DNA of 64,000 nucleotides from JACKBC01 sp041391125 (GCA_041391125.1 JAWKON010000008.1:62001-126000), one strand, 5' to 3'; numbered from the stretch's first letter, positions 37,843 through 46,219 are shown. Notes: generated by a model from the sequence alone, not told the origin. Numbers and translations are program-made.

Positions 37843-38652
37843 ATGCACAAAGTGATATCCAAAGACGGTACGTCAATCGCCTATGACCGGGTGGGCGACG
37901 GCCCGGCCCTGATCCATGTGTTAGGCGCCACCGCCACCCGCGGTCTGGCCGCGCAACAGGGTGATCTCGAAGGCGACACGCCATTCACCACCTACGTCTA
38001 CGACCGCCGCGGCCGCGGCGATAGCGGCGACAGCCCCGATACACCGACCCACGCCGTTGAAAGAGAGATTGACGATCTCGAGGCCGTGATTGACGCAGCC
38101 GGGGGCGCGGCCTTTGTCTTTGGCCATTCTTCCGGCGCGGTCCTGGCCTTGCGGGCCGCCGCCAAACTGGGCGACAAAATCAAAAAGTTGGCGCTCTACG
38201 AGCCACCCTTTATCCTCGACGACAGCCGTCCATCAATACCTGATGATTACGTGACCCATCTGCGCAAATTGATCGCTGATGGCCAGCCGGAAGCTGCGCT
38301 CGAATATTTCATGACTGTGGCCGTGGGCATCCCCGCTGAATACATTGGCGGCATGAAACAGGCCCCCTTCTGGGCATCGTCCGTGGCCGTGGCGCACACG
38401 ATCAGCTATGACGGCGAGATTATGGGGGATACGATGTACGGTGATCCGGCATCCCTGGCAGAGTTCGCCGGCATCACCACGCCCACGCTGGTCATGGTGG
38501 GCAGCGCAAGCCCGCCCTATCAGCAAAACGCCGTGGAGACATTGGCAAAGATCCTTCCCAATGCCCAATACCGCAGCATGGCCGGCCAGGACCACGGCAT
38601 TGCGCCGGAGGTATTGAATCCGGCGCTGATTGAGTTCTTTTGGGGTGATTGA
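37843..38652 (+). CDS. Alpha/beta hydrolase
   Basis: The 269-aa protein has an intact alpha/beta hydrolase core: GDGPALIHVLGATATRG, YVYDRRGRGDSGDSPDT, FVFGHSSGAVLALRAA (nucleophile elbow G-H-S-S-G), TPTLVMVGSASPPYQQ, and AGQDHGIAPEV carrying the catalytic His. The pattern matches the small esterase and peroxidase-like members. It is probably co-transcribed with the two reductase genes before it and the TPR protein after it. Confidence 0.87.
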   Translation: MHKVISKDGTSIAYDRVGDGPALIHVLGATATRGLAAQQGDLEGDTPFTTYVYDRRGRGDSGDSPDTPTHAVEREIDDLEAVIDAAGGAAFVFGHSSGAVLALRAAAKLGDKIKKLALYEPPFILDDSRPSIPDDYVTHLRKLIADGQPEAALEYFMTVAVGIPAEYIGGMKQAPFWASSVAVAHTISYDGEIMGDTMYGDPASLAEFAGITTPTLVMVGSASPPYQQNAVETLAKILPNAQYRSMAGQDHGIAPEVLNPALIEFFWGD

Positions 38653-38661
38653 AGTAGTACA

Positions 38662-39015
38662 ATGGATGTCAACAATCCGATAATCAAACTCTGCACAGTC
38701 GGGACAGCAGCCGAATTCGCCGGCAAAATTGATGAGGCCAAAGCGCTTTATCGTCAAGCGTGGGACGCCGCCACCGACGACTACGAAGCCTGTATTGCGG
38801 CCCACTATGTGGCCCGTCATCAAGTGCAACCGGCTGAGGCTTTGCGCTGGAATCAGATTGCGCTGGACCGCGCTATGGCCGTGGGCGATGAGCGCGTGAC
38901 GGCATTTATGCCCTCGCTCTATTTGAATATGGGGCGTTCGTACGAAATTCTGGGGAATCGCCCAATGGCGCAGCATTTTTATGACTTGGCCGCCGCCTTG
39001 GGCTTTCCCCACTAG
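38662..39015 (+). CDS. Small TPR-like protein
   Basis: The 117-aa protein consists of helical pairs: GTAAEFAGKIDEAKALYRQA, then PAEALRWNQIALDRAMAVGD and SLYLNMGRSYEILGNRPMAQ, spaced like tetratricopeptide repeats. A lone short TPR protein of this type probably mediates protein contact. It starts 9 bases after the hydrolase stop. No further family assignment is possible. Confidence 0.65.
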   Translation: MDVNNPIIKLCTVGTAAEFAGKIDEAKALYRQAWDAATDDYEACIAAHYVARHQVQPAEALRWNQIALDRAMAVGDERVTAFMPSLYLNMGRSYEILGNRPMAQHFYDLAAALGFPH

Positions 39016-39038
39016 CCTTGACGGAAGGGACATCTTCG

Positions 39039-39545
39039 ATGGATGCGCCACCGCTGACCAACCGCCCCAAAAGGGACAGCGATTTTTGCCCCGAATGCAG
39101 CGCGCTACGCGTCGACGGCATGACCTGTTGGGAGCAATTGGGAGCCATCTTGGCCTGGGAATGGCAGGATCCAGAATTGATGGCGCAGCACTTTCTGACG
39201 GTTGCATCGTACAATTTGCAGCATCCGGCGCAATTTACGGCGGCTGCGCTGGCTGGTTTGCAGCAGCAGTTCATAGAACATCTCGACAACGGTTTGCCAG
39301 TGGCCGCGGTGCGTCGGCGCATTTCGCATTTGGCGGCAGGGCATGGCAAAGTGCTCAAGCCAGAGGCTGAACGTCGCCCCATATTGCGGCGCTGGCCCAT
39401 GACCATTGCTAATGTCTATATTCCTAACCAACCGGAGGGCGCCGCCGTGCGGGTCAAGGCATGGGCGGCGCGTATCCGTGAGGAGCTTCGAAACGAAATG
39501 ACCCCTACGGCTACCCGCATCAAGTGCCATTTGGAAGCACACTAG
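39039..39545 (+). CDS. DUF5946-like protein
   Basis: ATG at 39039 follows GGAAGGGA with about 9-base spacing and is preferred over TTG at 39018. The 168-aa protein has FCPECSALRVDGMTCWEQLG, with three Cys that could bind metal, then HFLTVASYNLQHPAQFTAAA, which resembles the DUF5946 family. The remainder has no recognised motif. It belongs to the run of small plus-strand genes from 36.6 to 40.6 kb. The family call is from memory and moderate. Confidence 0.55.
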   Translation: MDAPPLTNRPKRDSDFCPECSALRVDGMTCWEQLGAILAWEWQDPELMAQHFLTVASYNLQHPAQFTAAALAGLQQQFIEHLDNGLPVAAVRRRISHLAAGHGKVLKPEAERRPILRRWPMTIANVYIPNQPEGAAVRVKAWAARIREELRNEMTPTATRIKCHLEAH

Positions 39546-39603
39546 CGGCGCTGGTTCAGGCGGGTTCATGCTGGTTGCACAACGATTCACCGGAGAGGAT
39601 ACC

Positions 39604-40221
39604 ATGAATTCTGAACAAGCGGCCCCCACAACAATTGATGAGTATATTGCCGGCTTTCCGTCCGAAATTCAGCAAATTCTAGAGCAGATTCGGCATACGA
39701 TCCGGCAAGCGGCGCCGGATGCAAAAGAGGTGATCAGCTATCGAATGCCGGCCTTTGCGCAGCATGGTGTGTTGGTCTTTTTTGCTGCGTTTAAAGCACA
39801 TATCGGACTTTATCCACCCGTTACTGGGGATGAGGAACTGATAAAAGAAGCGGCCCTCTACGCCGGGCCAAAGGGCAACTTGCGTTTCCCGCTCGACCAG
39901 CCGATTCCCTACGACTTGATAAGCCGCATTGTGCGCTTCCGCGTGGTGGAGCACCTTGCCAAAGCCGCCGCCAAGCAGAGCCAGAAAAAGTCCGCGCCCA
40001 AGAAGGCGAAGGCATCGCCCAAACAAGTCGCCGCACCTTGGCCCAAAGGCGTGGCCGCCCCGGCCCAGCGCGCCTTGGCCGCGGCCGGCTACACGCACTT
40101 GGAACAGTTGACCGCAGCCACCGAGTCTGAATTAGCAGCCCTGCACGGCATGGGCCCAAAGGCGCTTGCGGTGCTGCGGGCGGCGCTTCTTGAGAAAGGA
40201 TTAACATTTGCCGATGGATGA
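39604..40221 (+). CDS. DUF1801 (YdhG-like) protein with C-terminal HhH domain
   Basis: The N-terminal 120 aa match DUF1801: TIDEYIAGFPSEIQQILEQI, EVISYRMPAFAQHGVLVFFA, then GLYPPV and RFPLDQPIPYDLI. A Lys/Ala-rich linker of about 35 aa leads to a helix-hairpin-helix segment, RALAAAGYTHLEQLTAATES then LHGMGPKALAVLRAALLEKG, as in the RNA polymerase alpha CTD. Such HhH tails suggest nucleic-acid or protein contact. The 3' end overlaps the next gene by 8 bases. Confidence 0.8.
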   Translation: MNSEQAAPTTIDEYIAGFPSEIQQILEQIRHTIRQAAPDAKEVISYRMPAFAQHGVLVFFAAFKAHIGLYPPVTGDEELIKEAALYAGPKGNLRFPLDQPIPYDLISRIVRFRVVEHLAKAAAKQSQKKSAPKKAKASPKQVAAPWPKGVAAPAQRALAAAGYTHLEQLTAATESELAALHGMGPKALAVLRAALLEKGLTFADG

Positions 40222-40600
40222 AAAATTTAGCCTGATGGACGCCCAATATTTGGCCCAAGTGCGCACCATCTGCCTGGCCCAGCCCGGCACAGAAGAACGT
40301 CTTTCGCACGGCGAACCCACCTTTTTTATTGGCAAAAAGGTCTTCACCATGTTTGCCAATAACCACCACAACGACGGCCGCATCGCCGTGTGGATTCCGG
40401 CGCCCACCGGTGCGCAAGAGGGGTTGATTGAGGCGGCGCCGCACAAATTTTTCAAACCGCCGTATGTGGGCCACCGCGGCTGGGTGGGCATTGAGCTAGC
40501 CAAGATCGACGCCGACGAATTGGCTCACCATATTGAGACCGCCTGGCGCTTGATTGCACCCAAGCGGCTGCAAAAAGCGCGGGCAGAGTCTGGACTGTGA
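40214..40600 (+). CDS. MmcQ/YjbR-family protein
   Basis: ATG at 40214 overlaps the upstream stop. The 128-aa protein has TICLAQPGTEERLSHGEPTF, FIGKKVFTMFANN, RIAVWIPAPTGAQEGLIEAA, PPYVGHRGWVGIEL and DELAHHIETAWRLIAPKRL, the full MmcQ/YjbR pattern. The fold may bind DNA, but no function is proven for the family. Together with the DUF1801-HhH gene it forms a translationally coupled pair. Confidence 0.85.
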   Translation: MDEKFSLMDAQYLAQVRTICLAQPGTEERLSHGEPTFFIGKKVFTMFANNHHNDGRIAVWIPAPTGAQEGLIEAAPHKFFKPPYVGHRGWVGIELAKIDADELAHHIETAWRLIAPKRLQKARAESGL

Positions 40601-40734
40601 ATTTATATGATTTTATGATTACTATGATTTCGCTGGCCGCTATTTGTTGTCGTAATTTTTCGCCGCTCACGCCGTACGAAATCATAGTTCATCACTTAAT
40701 CATTTGCATCACAGTCTAGACCGCTGCCCGTTTG

Positions 40735-42481
40735 CTAAATCCGCGCCTGCACGTTGTACAAATTCGCATACACACCGTTTAGCGCCAGCAACTCCTCATG
40801 CGTGCCCTGCTCGGCAATGCCTTTGTCCGCCAGCACGATAATGCGCTGGGCGTTGCGCACGGTGGAGAGGCGATGCGCGATCACGAGCGTTGTGCGGTTG
40901 TTGGCCAAACTCTCCATGGAGGCGCGCACGGCCTGTTCGCTCTCATTGTCCAGGGCGCTGGTGGCTTCATCGAAGATGATGATCGGTGGGTCTTTTAGAA
41001 AGACGCGGGCAATGCTCAACCGCTGCTTTTGGCCGCCGGACAACTTGACGCCGCGCTCGCCAATGTCGGTGTCATAGCCGTTGGGCAGCGTCATGATGAA
41101 ATCGTGGGCATTGGCCTGCTGGGCGGCGGTGATGATTTGCGCCCGGCTGGCGCCCGGTCGACCGTAGCCAATGTTCTCGGCCACGGTGCCGGCAAAGAGA
41201 TAGACATCTTGCTGCACCAGACCAATGTGGCGGCGCAGCGAATCCAGGCGCACGGTGCGCACATCCGCACCGTCGATCAGCACTTGCCCAGCCCGCACGT
41301 CGTAAAAGCGCGGGATCAGCGAGCAGAGCGTGCTCTTGCCCACGCCGGATGCGCCCACCAGCGCCACATATTCGCCCGGCTGGATGGTCAGGCAGAGATT
41401 GTGGAGCACATGTTCGTGCTCATCCCGGTACTTGAAGCTGACGTTGTGTAATTCAATTTGGCCCTGCACTGCGGCCAGCTCCACCGCATTCGGCGCATCC
41501 TCAATATCTGGCTCGAGTTCCAATATCTCCATAATGCGCAAAGCCCGTCATGCCTTCCTGATAAAGCCGGGTAAAGTTGCCAAAGCGCTTAATGGGTTCG
41601 ATGAGGATGCCCACGTAGAGCAGGAAAGTCAGCAGGTCGGCCAGATCGAGCGCACCGTACACTATGGTCACACCACCGAAGACGATCACGCCGATGGTCA
41701 TGAGCTGCGTATAGCCAATCAGCCCTTCATAGAAGTAGCTTTCGCTGCGGTATTCGTTGCGTCGGCTTGCGACGAAGCGCTGATTTTCCGTGGCAAATTT
41801 CGCCTGCTCAATGGCGGCATTGGTGAAAGATTTGACCACGCGAATGCCGGCCAGCGTATCCTCTACCTGGGCGTTGATGTCGCCAATGCGATCTTTGCTG
41901 GTGCGCATGGCGCGCTTCATTTTGGCGTTAAAGTAGACGGCGTGGAAGGCCATGATCGGCAGAAAGAGCAGGACGATCAGCGACATTTTTACGTCGATGG
42001 CAAAGAGAATGGCAAAGGAGCCCGCAAAGTTGAGCAACGAAATCACCACATCTTCCGGGCCGTGATGAAATAGCTCGGATAGGTCAAACGAATCGTTGGT
42101 GAGCCGAGTCATCAACTGGCCGGTGCGCTGGTCGTCATAAAAGCGGAACGAGAGCTTTTGATAATGCGCAAAGAGTTCGCCGCGAATGTCGCTTTCCATC
42201 AGCGCGCCCATGACGTGGCCCTGATAGCCCACAAAAATATTGCACGCCGTATGAATGGCTACCAGTCCCAGCATAACCGCGCCCATGAGATAGATCTGCT
42301 GCAGCGCGCCCGGCGTAATCTCGCCCAGCAGATTTTTGGTCACATAGCGGATGCAAAGTGGAATCAATAGCGTCGTGGCCGAAAGAATGAGCGCGCAGGC
42401 CATATCGGCCAAAAACAAGCGCATGTACGGTTGATAATAGGAGAGAAATTTCCTGATTCGCGAATTCACAAATGGCTCCAT
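40735..42481 (-). CDS. ABC exporter, fused membrane and ATPase domains (one frame break)
   Basis: The start is MEPFVNSRIRKFLSYY at 42481. Six membrane helices of the type-I exporter fold follow, with RFYDDQRTGQLMTRLTNDSF and the EDTLAGIRVVKSF coupling region. The frame breaks near 41535, then the nucleotide-binding domain reads VALVGASGVGKSTLCSLIPR (Walker A), LSGGQKQRLSIARVF (signature), IIIFDEATSALDNESEQAV (Walker B) and the H-loop VIAHRLS. This is an MsbA/MdlB-like half-transporter that would work as a dimer to export lipids, peptides or drugs. It stands alone. Confidence 0.88.
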
Positions 42482-42524
42482 GCTTTGTGGGGAGGACAGC
42501 CTGTCCCCCAATTGAATTTGGTTG

Positions 42525-42565
42525 CAAAATAAAACCAGCCACGGGCGGCTTCACCCGTGGCTGGT
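42525..42565 (-). terminator. Minus-strand terminator-like hairpin upstream of the ABC gene
   Basis: ACCAGCCACGGG and CCCGTGGCTGGT pair over 12 bp with an 8-base loop. On the minus strand the stem is followed by TTTATTTTG, so it would stop transcripts coming from the sORF unit before they enter the ABC gene. Confidence 0.6.
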
Positions 42566-42690
42566 CTGTGTGTCAACAAAGTTCAGTGTGTCAGCAAAGT
42601 GTCAACAAAGTAATGTCACGGGTAAGTCGAAACTATCCCGTGACCGGATTTTTAGTTTCAAAACATCGGCAATATCTTTGGCCCTGAAAC

Positions 42691-42724
42691 AAAAAAGGTC
42701 ACAAGGCAGCGGCGCCTGTGACCC
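42691..42724 (-). terminator. Rho-independent terminator after the 34-codon ORF
   Basis: On the minus strand GGTCACAGGC and GCCTTGTGACC form an imperfect stem, followed directly by TTTTTTG. It closes the small transcription unit that starts near 42904. Confidence 0.7.
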
Positions 42725-42751
42725 CAATCTCTTTACCATTCTACCGACAGT

Positions 42752-42856
42752 TTATGCCCCAGCATAATACGGGGCATAATGATGGCATGGAGGTATGGTA
42801 AGACAAATACGCTTGCTGCTGCCCTGCAAACGGAATAGCATAGATCGCGTTGCCAT
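42752..42856 (-). CDS. Small ORF, 34 aa, strong ribosome binding site
   Basis: ATG at 42856 is 6 bases after GGAGGT, an almost ideal Shine-Dalgarno. The ORF encodes MATRSMLFRLQGSSKRICLT followed by IPPCHHYAPYYAGA and a stop. The peptide is basic at the N-terminus and Pro/Tyr/His-rich at the C-terminus, with no recognised family. Codons 26-34 form one half of a TGCCCC/GGGGCA hairpin. Promoter, ORF and terminator together span only about 215 bases. It could be a small protein, a leader peptide or a dual-function RNA. Confidence 0.45.
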   Translation of the reverse strand: MATRSMLFRLQGSSKRICLTIPPCHHYAPYYAGA

Positions 42857-42910
42857 GAACCTACCTCCTTTCTGTCGTAGCGTAACTCAAGAATAGACGA
42901 TGATAGAGCG

Positions 42911-42939
42911 ATCCTAGCAAGTTTCGCCGCAATCGTCAA
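42911..42939 (-). promoter_or_regulatory. Promoter of the 34-codon ORF unit
   Basis: On the minus strand TTGACG (42939-42934) and TAGGAT (42916-42911) are separated by 17 bases. The predicted start is near 42904, giving a 48-nt leader with GGAGGT before the ORF. Confidence 0.6.
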
Positions 42940-43086
42940 AATTAGGCTCTATCCAAATCATCGACGGTTGCCGATTGGGGCATATTTTATCGTTCAATGC
43001 AAATTGACAAAGATTTGTAAAGATGGAAAAATGCATCAGACAAATGTTCTGTATGTTGAACTTTATGAATCATTTGGAGAATAACC

Positions 43087-43602
43087 ATGTACATGAAAAC
43101 CCATATTCTGGCCGCGTTACGCGAAGAATTTGACCATTGGGAACGCGTGTTGGCCAATCTCAGCGAAGCCCAGATCACGGCCGTACCGCAACCGGGCGAA
43201 ATGTCGATCAAAGATGAGATTGCGCATTTGTGGGCGTGGCAACAGCGCTCCATTGCGCGCATGGAAGCCGGGGTGGACAATACTGAACCGCAGATGCCGC
43301 CGTGGTGGCCAGACGCCACCGTCACCCGGGCGGATGCTGCGGTTGATCATGAAGAGATCAATGATCGAATCAACGCGCAAATTTATGAATTGTATCGTGA
43401 CCACACCTGGGCAGAGGTGTATGCGCAGTGGCGCGCCGCGTTTCACCACTTTTTGAACGTGAGCGAACAGGTCCCGGAACCGGCGCTGCTGGATGCCAGC
43501 CGCTTTGCATGGCTCAGTGGCTACTCGCTGGCCGATGTATTGCTTGGTTCATATGACCATCATCAGGAGCATTTGGATGGGTTGATGGCGCGGATGGGCT
43601 AA
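43087..43602 (+). CDS. ClbS/DfsB-like four-helix protein
   Basis: The 171-aa protein has KTHILAALREEFDHWERVLA, MSIKDEIAHLWAWQQRSIAR, a QIYELYRDHTWAEVYAQWRA helix and the C-terminal LADVLLGSYDHHQEHLDGLM. These match the ClbS/DfsB branch of the DinB superfamily. ClbS protects colibactin producers from their own toxin; relatives in other bacteria have unknown roles. GGAGAA lies before the ATG. Clean frame and no partner gene. Confidence 0.8.
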   Translation: MYMKTHILAALREEFDHWERVLANLSEAQITAVPQPGEMSIKDEIAHLWAWQQRSIARMEAGVDNTEPQMPPWWPDATVTRADAAVDHEEINDRINAQIYELYRDHTWAEVYAQWRAAFHHFLNVSEQVPEPALLDASRFAWLSGYSLADVLLGSYDHHQEHLDGLMARMG

Positions 43603-43656
43603 CAGAGGGCAAAATTTCAAGGCGCCATATAGCGCGTAGGCGGTTCTAAGAAAAAA

Positions 43657-43728
43657 TATCCACGAAGTCACACGGAGCGACACGAAGATTTCTCTTTTCT
43701 TCGTGAAACTTCTTGTCCCTCCGTGGAT
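43657..43728. repeat. Inverted repeat (TATCCACGAAG...CCGTGGATA)
   Basis: TATCCACG and CGTGGATA close the ends, and inner CACGAAGA/TCTTCGTG-like arms also pair imperfectly. The element fills the gap between the ClbS-like and higA stops. Confidence 0.6.
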
Positions 43729-43754
43729 AATTTAGATTTTGGAGTGACCTCAGA

Positions 43755-44147
43755 TTATGCTACGTTGCGATATGGTTTTGTCTCATATGGCTGGATGAGC
43801 ACATCGGCTCGAATGCCCAAACCGGCCTGCAATTTGCGGATCATTGTAAGTGACAACGGTCGGCGACGGTTCAAGATTTCAGAGACCCTTGCCCGCGAAC
43901 CCAAGTAGGGAACCAAATCGCTTGGCGTTAGCCCACGTTGTTCGATAACAAATTCAATCATGTCAATAGGATCGGGGAGTGGAATGGGATAATGCTCTTT
44001 CTCATACGCTTCGACCAGGGTAAACAGAATATCAAGCCGTTCCCATTCTGGTGTGCCGGGTTCGGCATCCCAGAGTTGCTCAATCTCGCGGAGTGCCGCC
44101 GCGTGATCGTCATCGGTATGAATTGGATTGATCAAAACTGCGCTCAT
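43755..44147 (-). CDS. higA: HigA-type HTH antitoxin
   Basis: ATG at 44147 follows AAAGGATATAGC and is only one base after the toxin stop, so longer in-frame starts inside higB are rejected. The 130-aa protein has a helical N-terminal part (HAAALREIEQLWDAEPGTPE) and a C-terminal Cro-like HTH, FVIEQRGLTPSDLVPYLGSR then RPLSLTMIRKLQAGLGI. This is the HigA2 layout. HigA neutralises HigB and represses the operon. Confidence 0.88.
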   Translation of the reverse strand: MSAVLINPIHTDDDHAAALREIEQLWDAEPGTPEWERLDILFTLVEAYEKEHYPIPLPDPIDMIEFVIEQRGLTPSDLVPYLGSRARVSEILNRRRPLSLTMIRKLQAGLGIRADVLIQPYETKPYRNVA

Positions 44148-44148
44148 G

Positions 44149-44442
44149 CTATATCCTTTCAGCATCAATTCGGTCATACTCAGCATGTGTACCCACAAAT
44201 CTGATGAAAATGCGTCCCATGCGATACTCTACAATGACAACCAGCCGATAATCATTGCCTTTGATATTAAAAACGACGCGGCTGTTGCTCAAGAAACTGG
44301 CCGCGGCAAAATCCGCTTTTATCTCGGCCGGAGTTCGCCATTGGGCCTGTGTGACGGCTTCATACCATGCCCTTAGCGGTCTTTCGGCATCTGGATGACG
44401 TTTCCAGAAATTGCGTAGAGTTTGAATCGAAACAAGATGCAT
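44149..44442 (-). CDS. higB: HigB-type mRNA interferase toxin
   Basis: The 97-aa protein has IQTLRNFWKRHPDAERPLRA, WRTPAEIKADFAAASFLSNS, VVFNIKGNDYRLVVIVEYRM and IFIRFVGTHAEYDRID, the full HigB_toxin pattern. The toxin gene precedes the antitoxin, as is normal for higBA. HigB cuts translated mRNA. A promoter whose -10 box ends 6 bases before the ATG suggests a leaderless transcript. Confidence 0.9.
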   Translation of the reverse strand: MHLVSIQTLRNFWKRHPDAERPLRAWYEAVTQAQWRTPAEIKADFAAASFLSNSRVVFNIKGNDYRLVVIVEYRMGRIFIRFVGTHAEYDRIDAERI

Positions 44443-44448
44443 CCATTA

Positions 44449-44477
44449 TTTATACCATATTCCCATATGGGGAACAA
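44449..44477 (-). promoter_or_regulatory. higBA promoter with CCATAT-N4-ATATGG operator
   Basis: On the minus strand TTGTTC (44477-44472) and TATAAA (44454-44449) are 17 bases apart. The spacer holds the inverted repeat CCATAT-GGGA-ATATGG (44455-44470), a likely HigA site. Confidence 0.6.
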
Positions 44478-44590
44478 ACGGTTAACTTTAGTTGGGAGCC
44501 TTTTACATTAGGGCGAGGCGGGCCCAAAGCGAAGTGTACCCCCTTGATCCTGACAGATAATTTTGCGTTGGAATATGTGTAACCATTCAG

Positions 44591-44633
44591 CCGTTCCCTG
44601 AGCTTGTCGAAGGGAACCCGGGCTTCGACAAGC
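44591..44633. repeat. Palindromic repeat, family C, copy 2
   Basis: GTTCCCTGAGCTTGTCGAAG and GGGAAC form a hairpin, and CTTGTCGAAG pairs again with CTTCGACAAG downstream. Related to 3831 and 46139. Confidence 0.7.
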
Positions 44634-44743
44634 GTTCGACTGAGCTCACGCCGAAGTCTCAGTCCTCGAGAGCCTGAATAGTTACGAATTTGTCGCATAA
44701 CGGATAATCGGGGTCCCAATTTGGGTTTGCCAAAGGAAACTCT

Positions 44744-45470
44744 ATGACCATAATTGTTGAACAGCGCTCATCCGATTCACCGTATATCGCGGCGGTGATG
44801 CAGGGCCACACAGTGGACGCCGGTTCCGCTATCCGCCCCGCCGAACTATGTTGGCACATGGTCTTCGTGCGCGAGCACGGCAACCTGCACCCGCTGCTGG
44901 TCGGTCCGTTAAGCACAGCGGGGACGGCAGCCTGGGGCGACGGCGCTGAGATTCTGTGGGTGAAGTTTCAGCCCGGCGTCTTTATGCCCCATCTGCCGGT
45001 GGACCATCTGCTGGATCGCGAAACCGCGCTGCCTCAAGGCGCAGGGCAATCGTTCTGGCTCAACAGCAGCACGTGGGAATTACCCAGCTATGAAAATGTC
45101 GAAACTTTCATCGCGCGATTGGTGCATGACGGGGTGCTGGTCTGCGATCCAATTGTCGGCGCCGTATTGGATGAACAGCCGCATGATTATGCCCCGCGCA
45201 CCGTACGTCACCGCTTCCAGCGGGCCACCGGCCTATCGCCAAAACAGATCCAGCAGATGCTGCGCCCAGCGCGGCCACGCTGCTGGAACAAGGCGTTTCG
45301 ATTCTCGATACTGTTTACGAAGCCGGCTATTATGATCAGCCCCACCTGACGCGTTGCGCCAATGGGTTGGCCATACCCCGGCGCAAATTCGGCCAGCTGA
45401 TCAACCCGGCGGATAGACGTACGCTCTATTTTGAGGCTTTGGCAACCAGCCCCAATTTGCCATTCTGTAC
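44744..45470 (+). CDS. AraC-family regulator (two or three frame breaks)
   Basis: This is a paralogue of the regulator at 2940, with SSDSPYIAAVM, VKFQPGVFMPHLPVDHLLDR, FWLNSSTWELPSYENVETF and the HTH start RTVRHRFQRATGLSPKQIQQ. After a break near 45275 the text continues LLEQGVSILDTVYEAGYYDQ then PHLTR, and after another near 45350 LRQWVGHTPAQ. The 3' end is uncertain; the coordinate marks where family similarity fades. It may regulate the VOC gene 100 bases downstream, mirroring the AraC/VOC pairing at 1.5-3.7 kb. Confidence 0.7.
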
Positions 45471-45568
45471 AAGACTTTGCCGCCCAAGCCGGGGTACAAT
45501 ATACATGTCTCAGCAAACCTATCGAAGCGCTGTGAAAGCGGCGCACTCATTCATACAAGGAGCATGTT

Positions 45569-46024
45569 ATGCAGCAGATTACCCCATTTCTCTGGTTTGA
45601 TGACAAGGCGGAAGAGGCCATGAATTTCTATGTGTCGATCTTCAAAAATTCGAAAGTGCTCGGCACGTCGCCCGGACCCAATGGCAAAGTTATGAGCGCC
45701 TCCTTCGAGTTGAACGGCCAAGAATTTATGGCGCTCAACGGTGGGCCTATGTTCAGCTTCACACCGGCCATTTCGTTCTTCGTCCAGTGTGAGACGCAGG
45801 CGGAAGTGGACTATTATTGGGAGAAGTTGACCGCAGATGGTACGGAAGAGCCGTGCGGCTGGCTCAAGGATAAGTACGGCCTGTCGTGGCAGATTATCCC
45901 GAACATTTTGGGGGAACTTCTGGGTGCGCCTGACCGAGAGAAGGCTGGTCGAGCCATGCAGGCCATGTTGCAAATGCAAAAGATCGATATTGCGGGGCTG
46001 AAAGCAGCGTTTGAGGGGCAGTAA
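45569..46024 (+). CDS. PhnB-like VOC protein
   Basis: The 151-aa protein has ITPFLWFDDKAEEAMNFYVS, SASFELNGQEFMALNGGPMF, CETQAEVDYYWEKLTADGTE and GWLKDKYGLSWQIIP, one complete PhnB/VOC unit. It is very similar in motif order to the second half of the two-domain protein at 35686. AAGGAG lies 7 bases before the ATG. The catalytic role is unknown. Confidence 0.88.
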   Translation: MQQITPFLWFDDKAEEAMNFYVSIFKNSKVLGTSPGPNGKVMSASFELNGQEFMALNGGPMFSFTPAISFFVQCETQAEVDYYWEKLTADGTEEPCGWLKDKYGLSWQIIPNILGELLGAPDREKAGRAMQAMLQMQKIDIAGLKAAFEGQ

Positions 46025-46033
46025 AGAGAGAAA

Positions 46034-46083
46034 ATCGCCGCAGAATCCCCATATCGTCTGCAAAGTGGAGATTCTGCGGCGAT
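46034..46083. terminator. Inverted repeat after the VOC gene
   Basis: ATCGCCGCAGAATC and GATTCTGCGGCGAT are exact complements about 20 bases apart. Placed 10 bases after the stop, it is a likely transcription end, although no T-run follows. Confidence 0.55.
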
Positions 46084-46138
46084 GACGACTTCAAAACCAT
46101 AGGCACAACCGATTCTACAGAATCCATCGTAACTACTC

Positions 46139-46192
46139 AGCCGTTCCCTGAGCCTGTCGAAGGAAATGGCGGCCTTCGACAGAGCTCAGGCC
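46139..46192. repeat. Palindromic repeat, family C, copy 3
   Basis: GTTCCCTGAGCCTGTCGAAG, then CCTTCGACAGAGCTCAGG. Both ends match the 44591 copy with small changes. Confidence 0.65.
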
Positions 46193-46219
46193 TAGACTGG
46201 CTTGGTATTAATAAACTCT

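Larger units (their letters stand above)
42482..43086. other. 605-bp structured gap with an isolated minus-strand unit
   Basis: Besides the minus-strand promoter, 34-codon ORF and terminator listed separately, it holds a second terminator-like hairpin (42525-42565) and a GTCACGGG/CCCGTGAC hairpin near 42613-42643. The stretch 42940-43086 shows only an AT-rich leader of the plus-strand gene at 43087. Confidence 0.6.
44443..44743. other. Divergent gap between higB and the AraC gene
   Basis: It contains the higB promoter/operator (44449-44477), a family C repeat (44591-44633) and a C-rich stretch of no visible function. No small ORF with a ribosome site was seen. Confidence 0.6.

Noticed and set aside
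44450..44719. 89-codon minus-strand ORF upstream of higB
   Set aside because: It is made mostly of the family C repeat and the higB promoter region and lacks a ribosome site.
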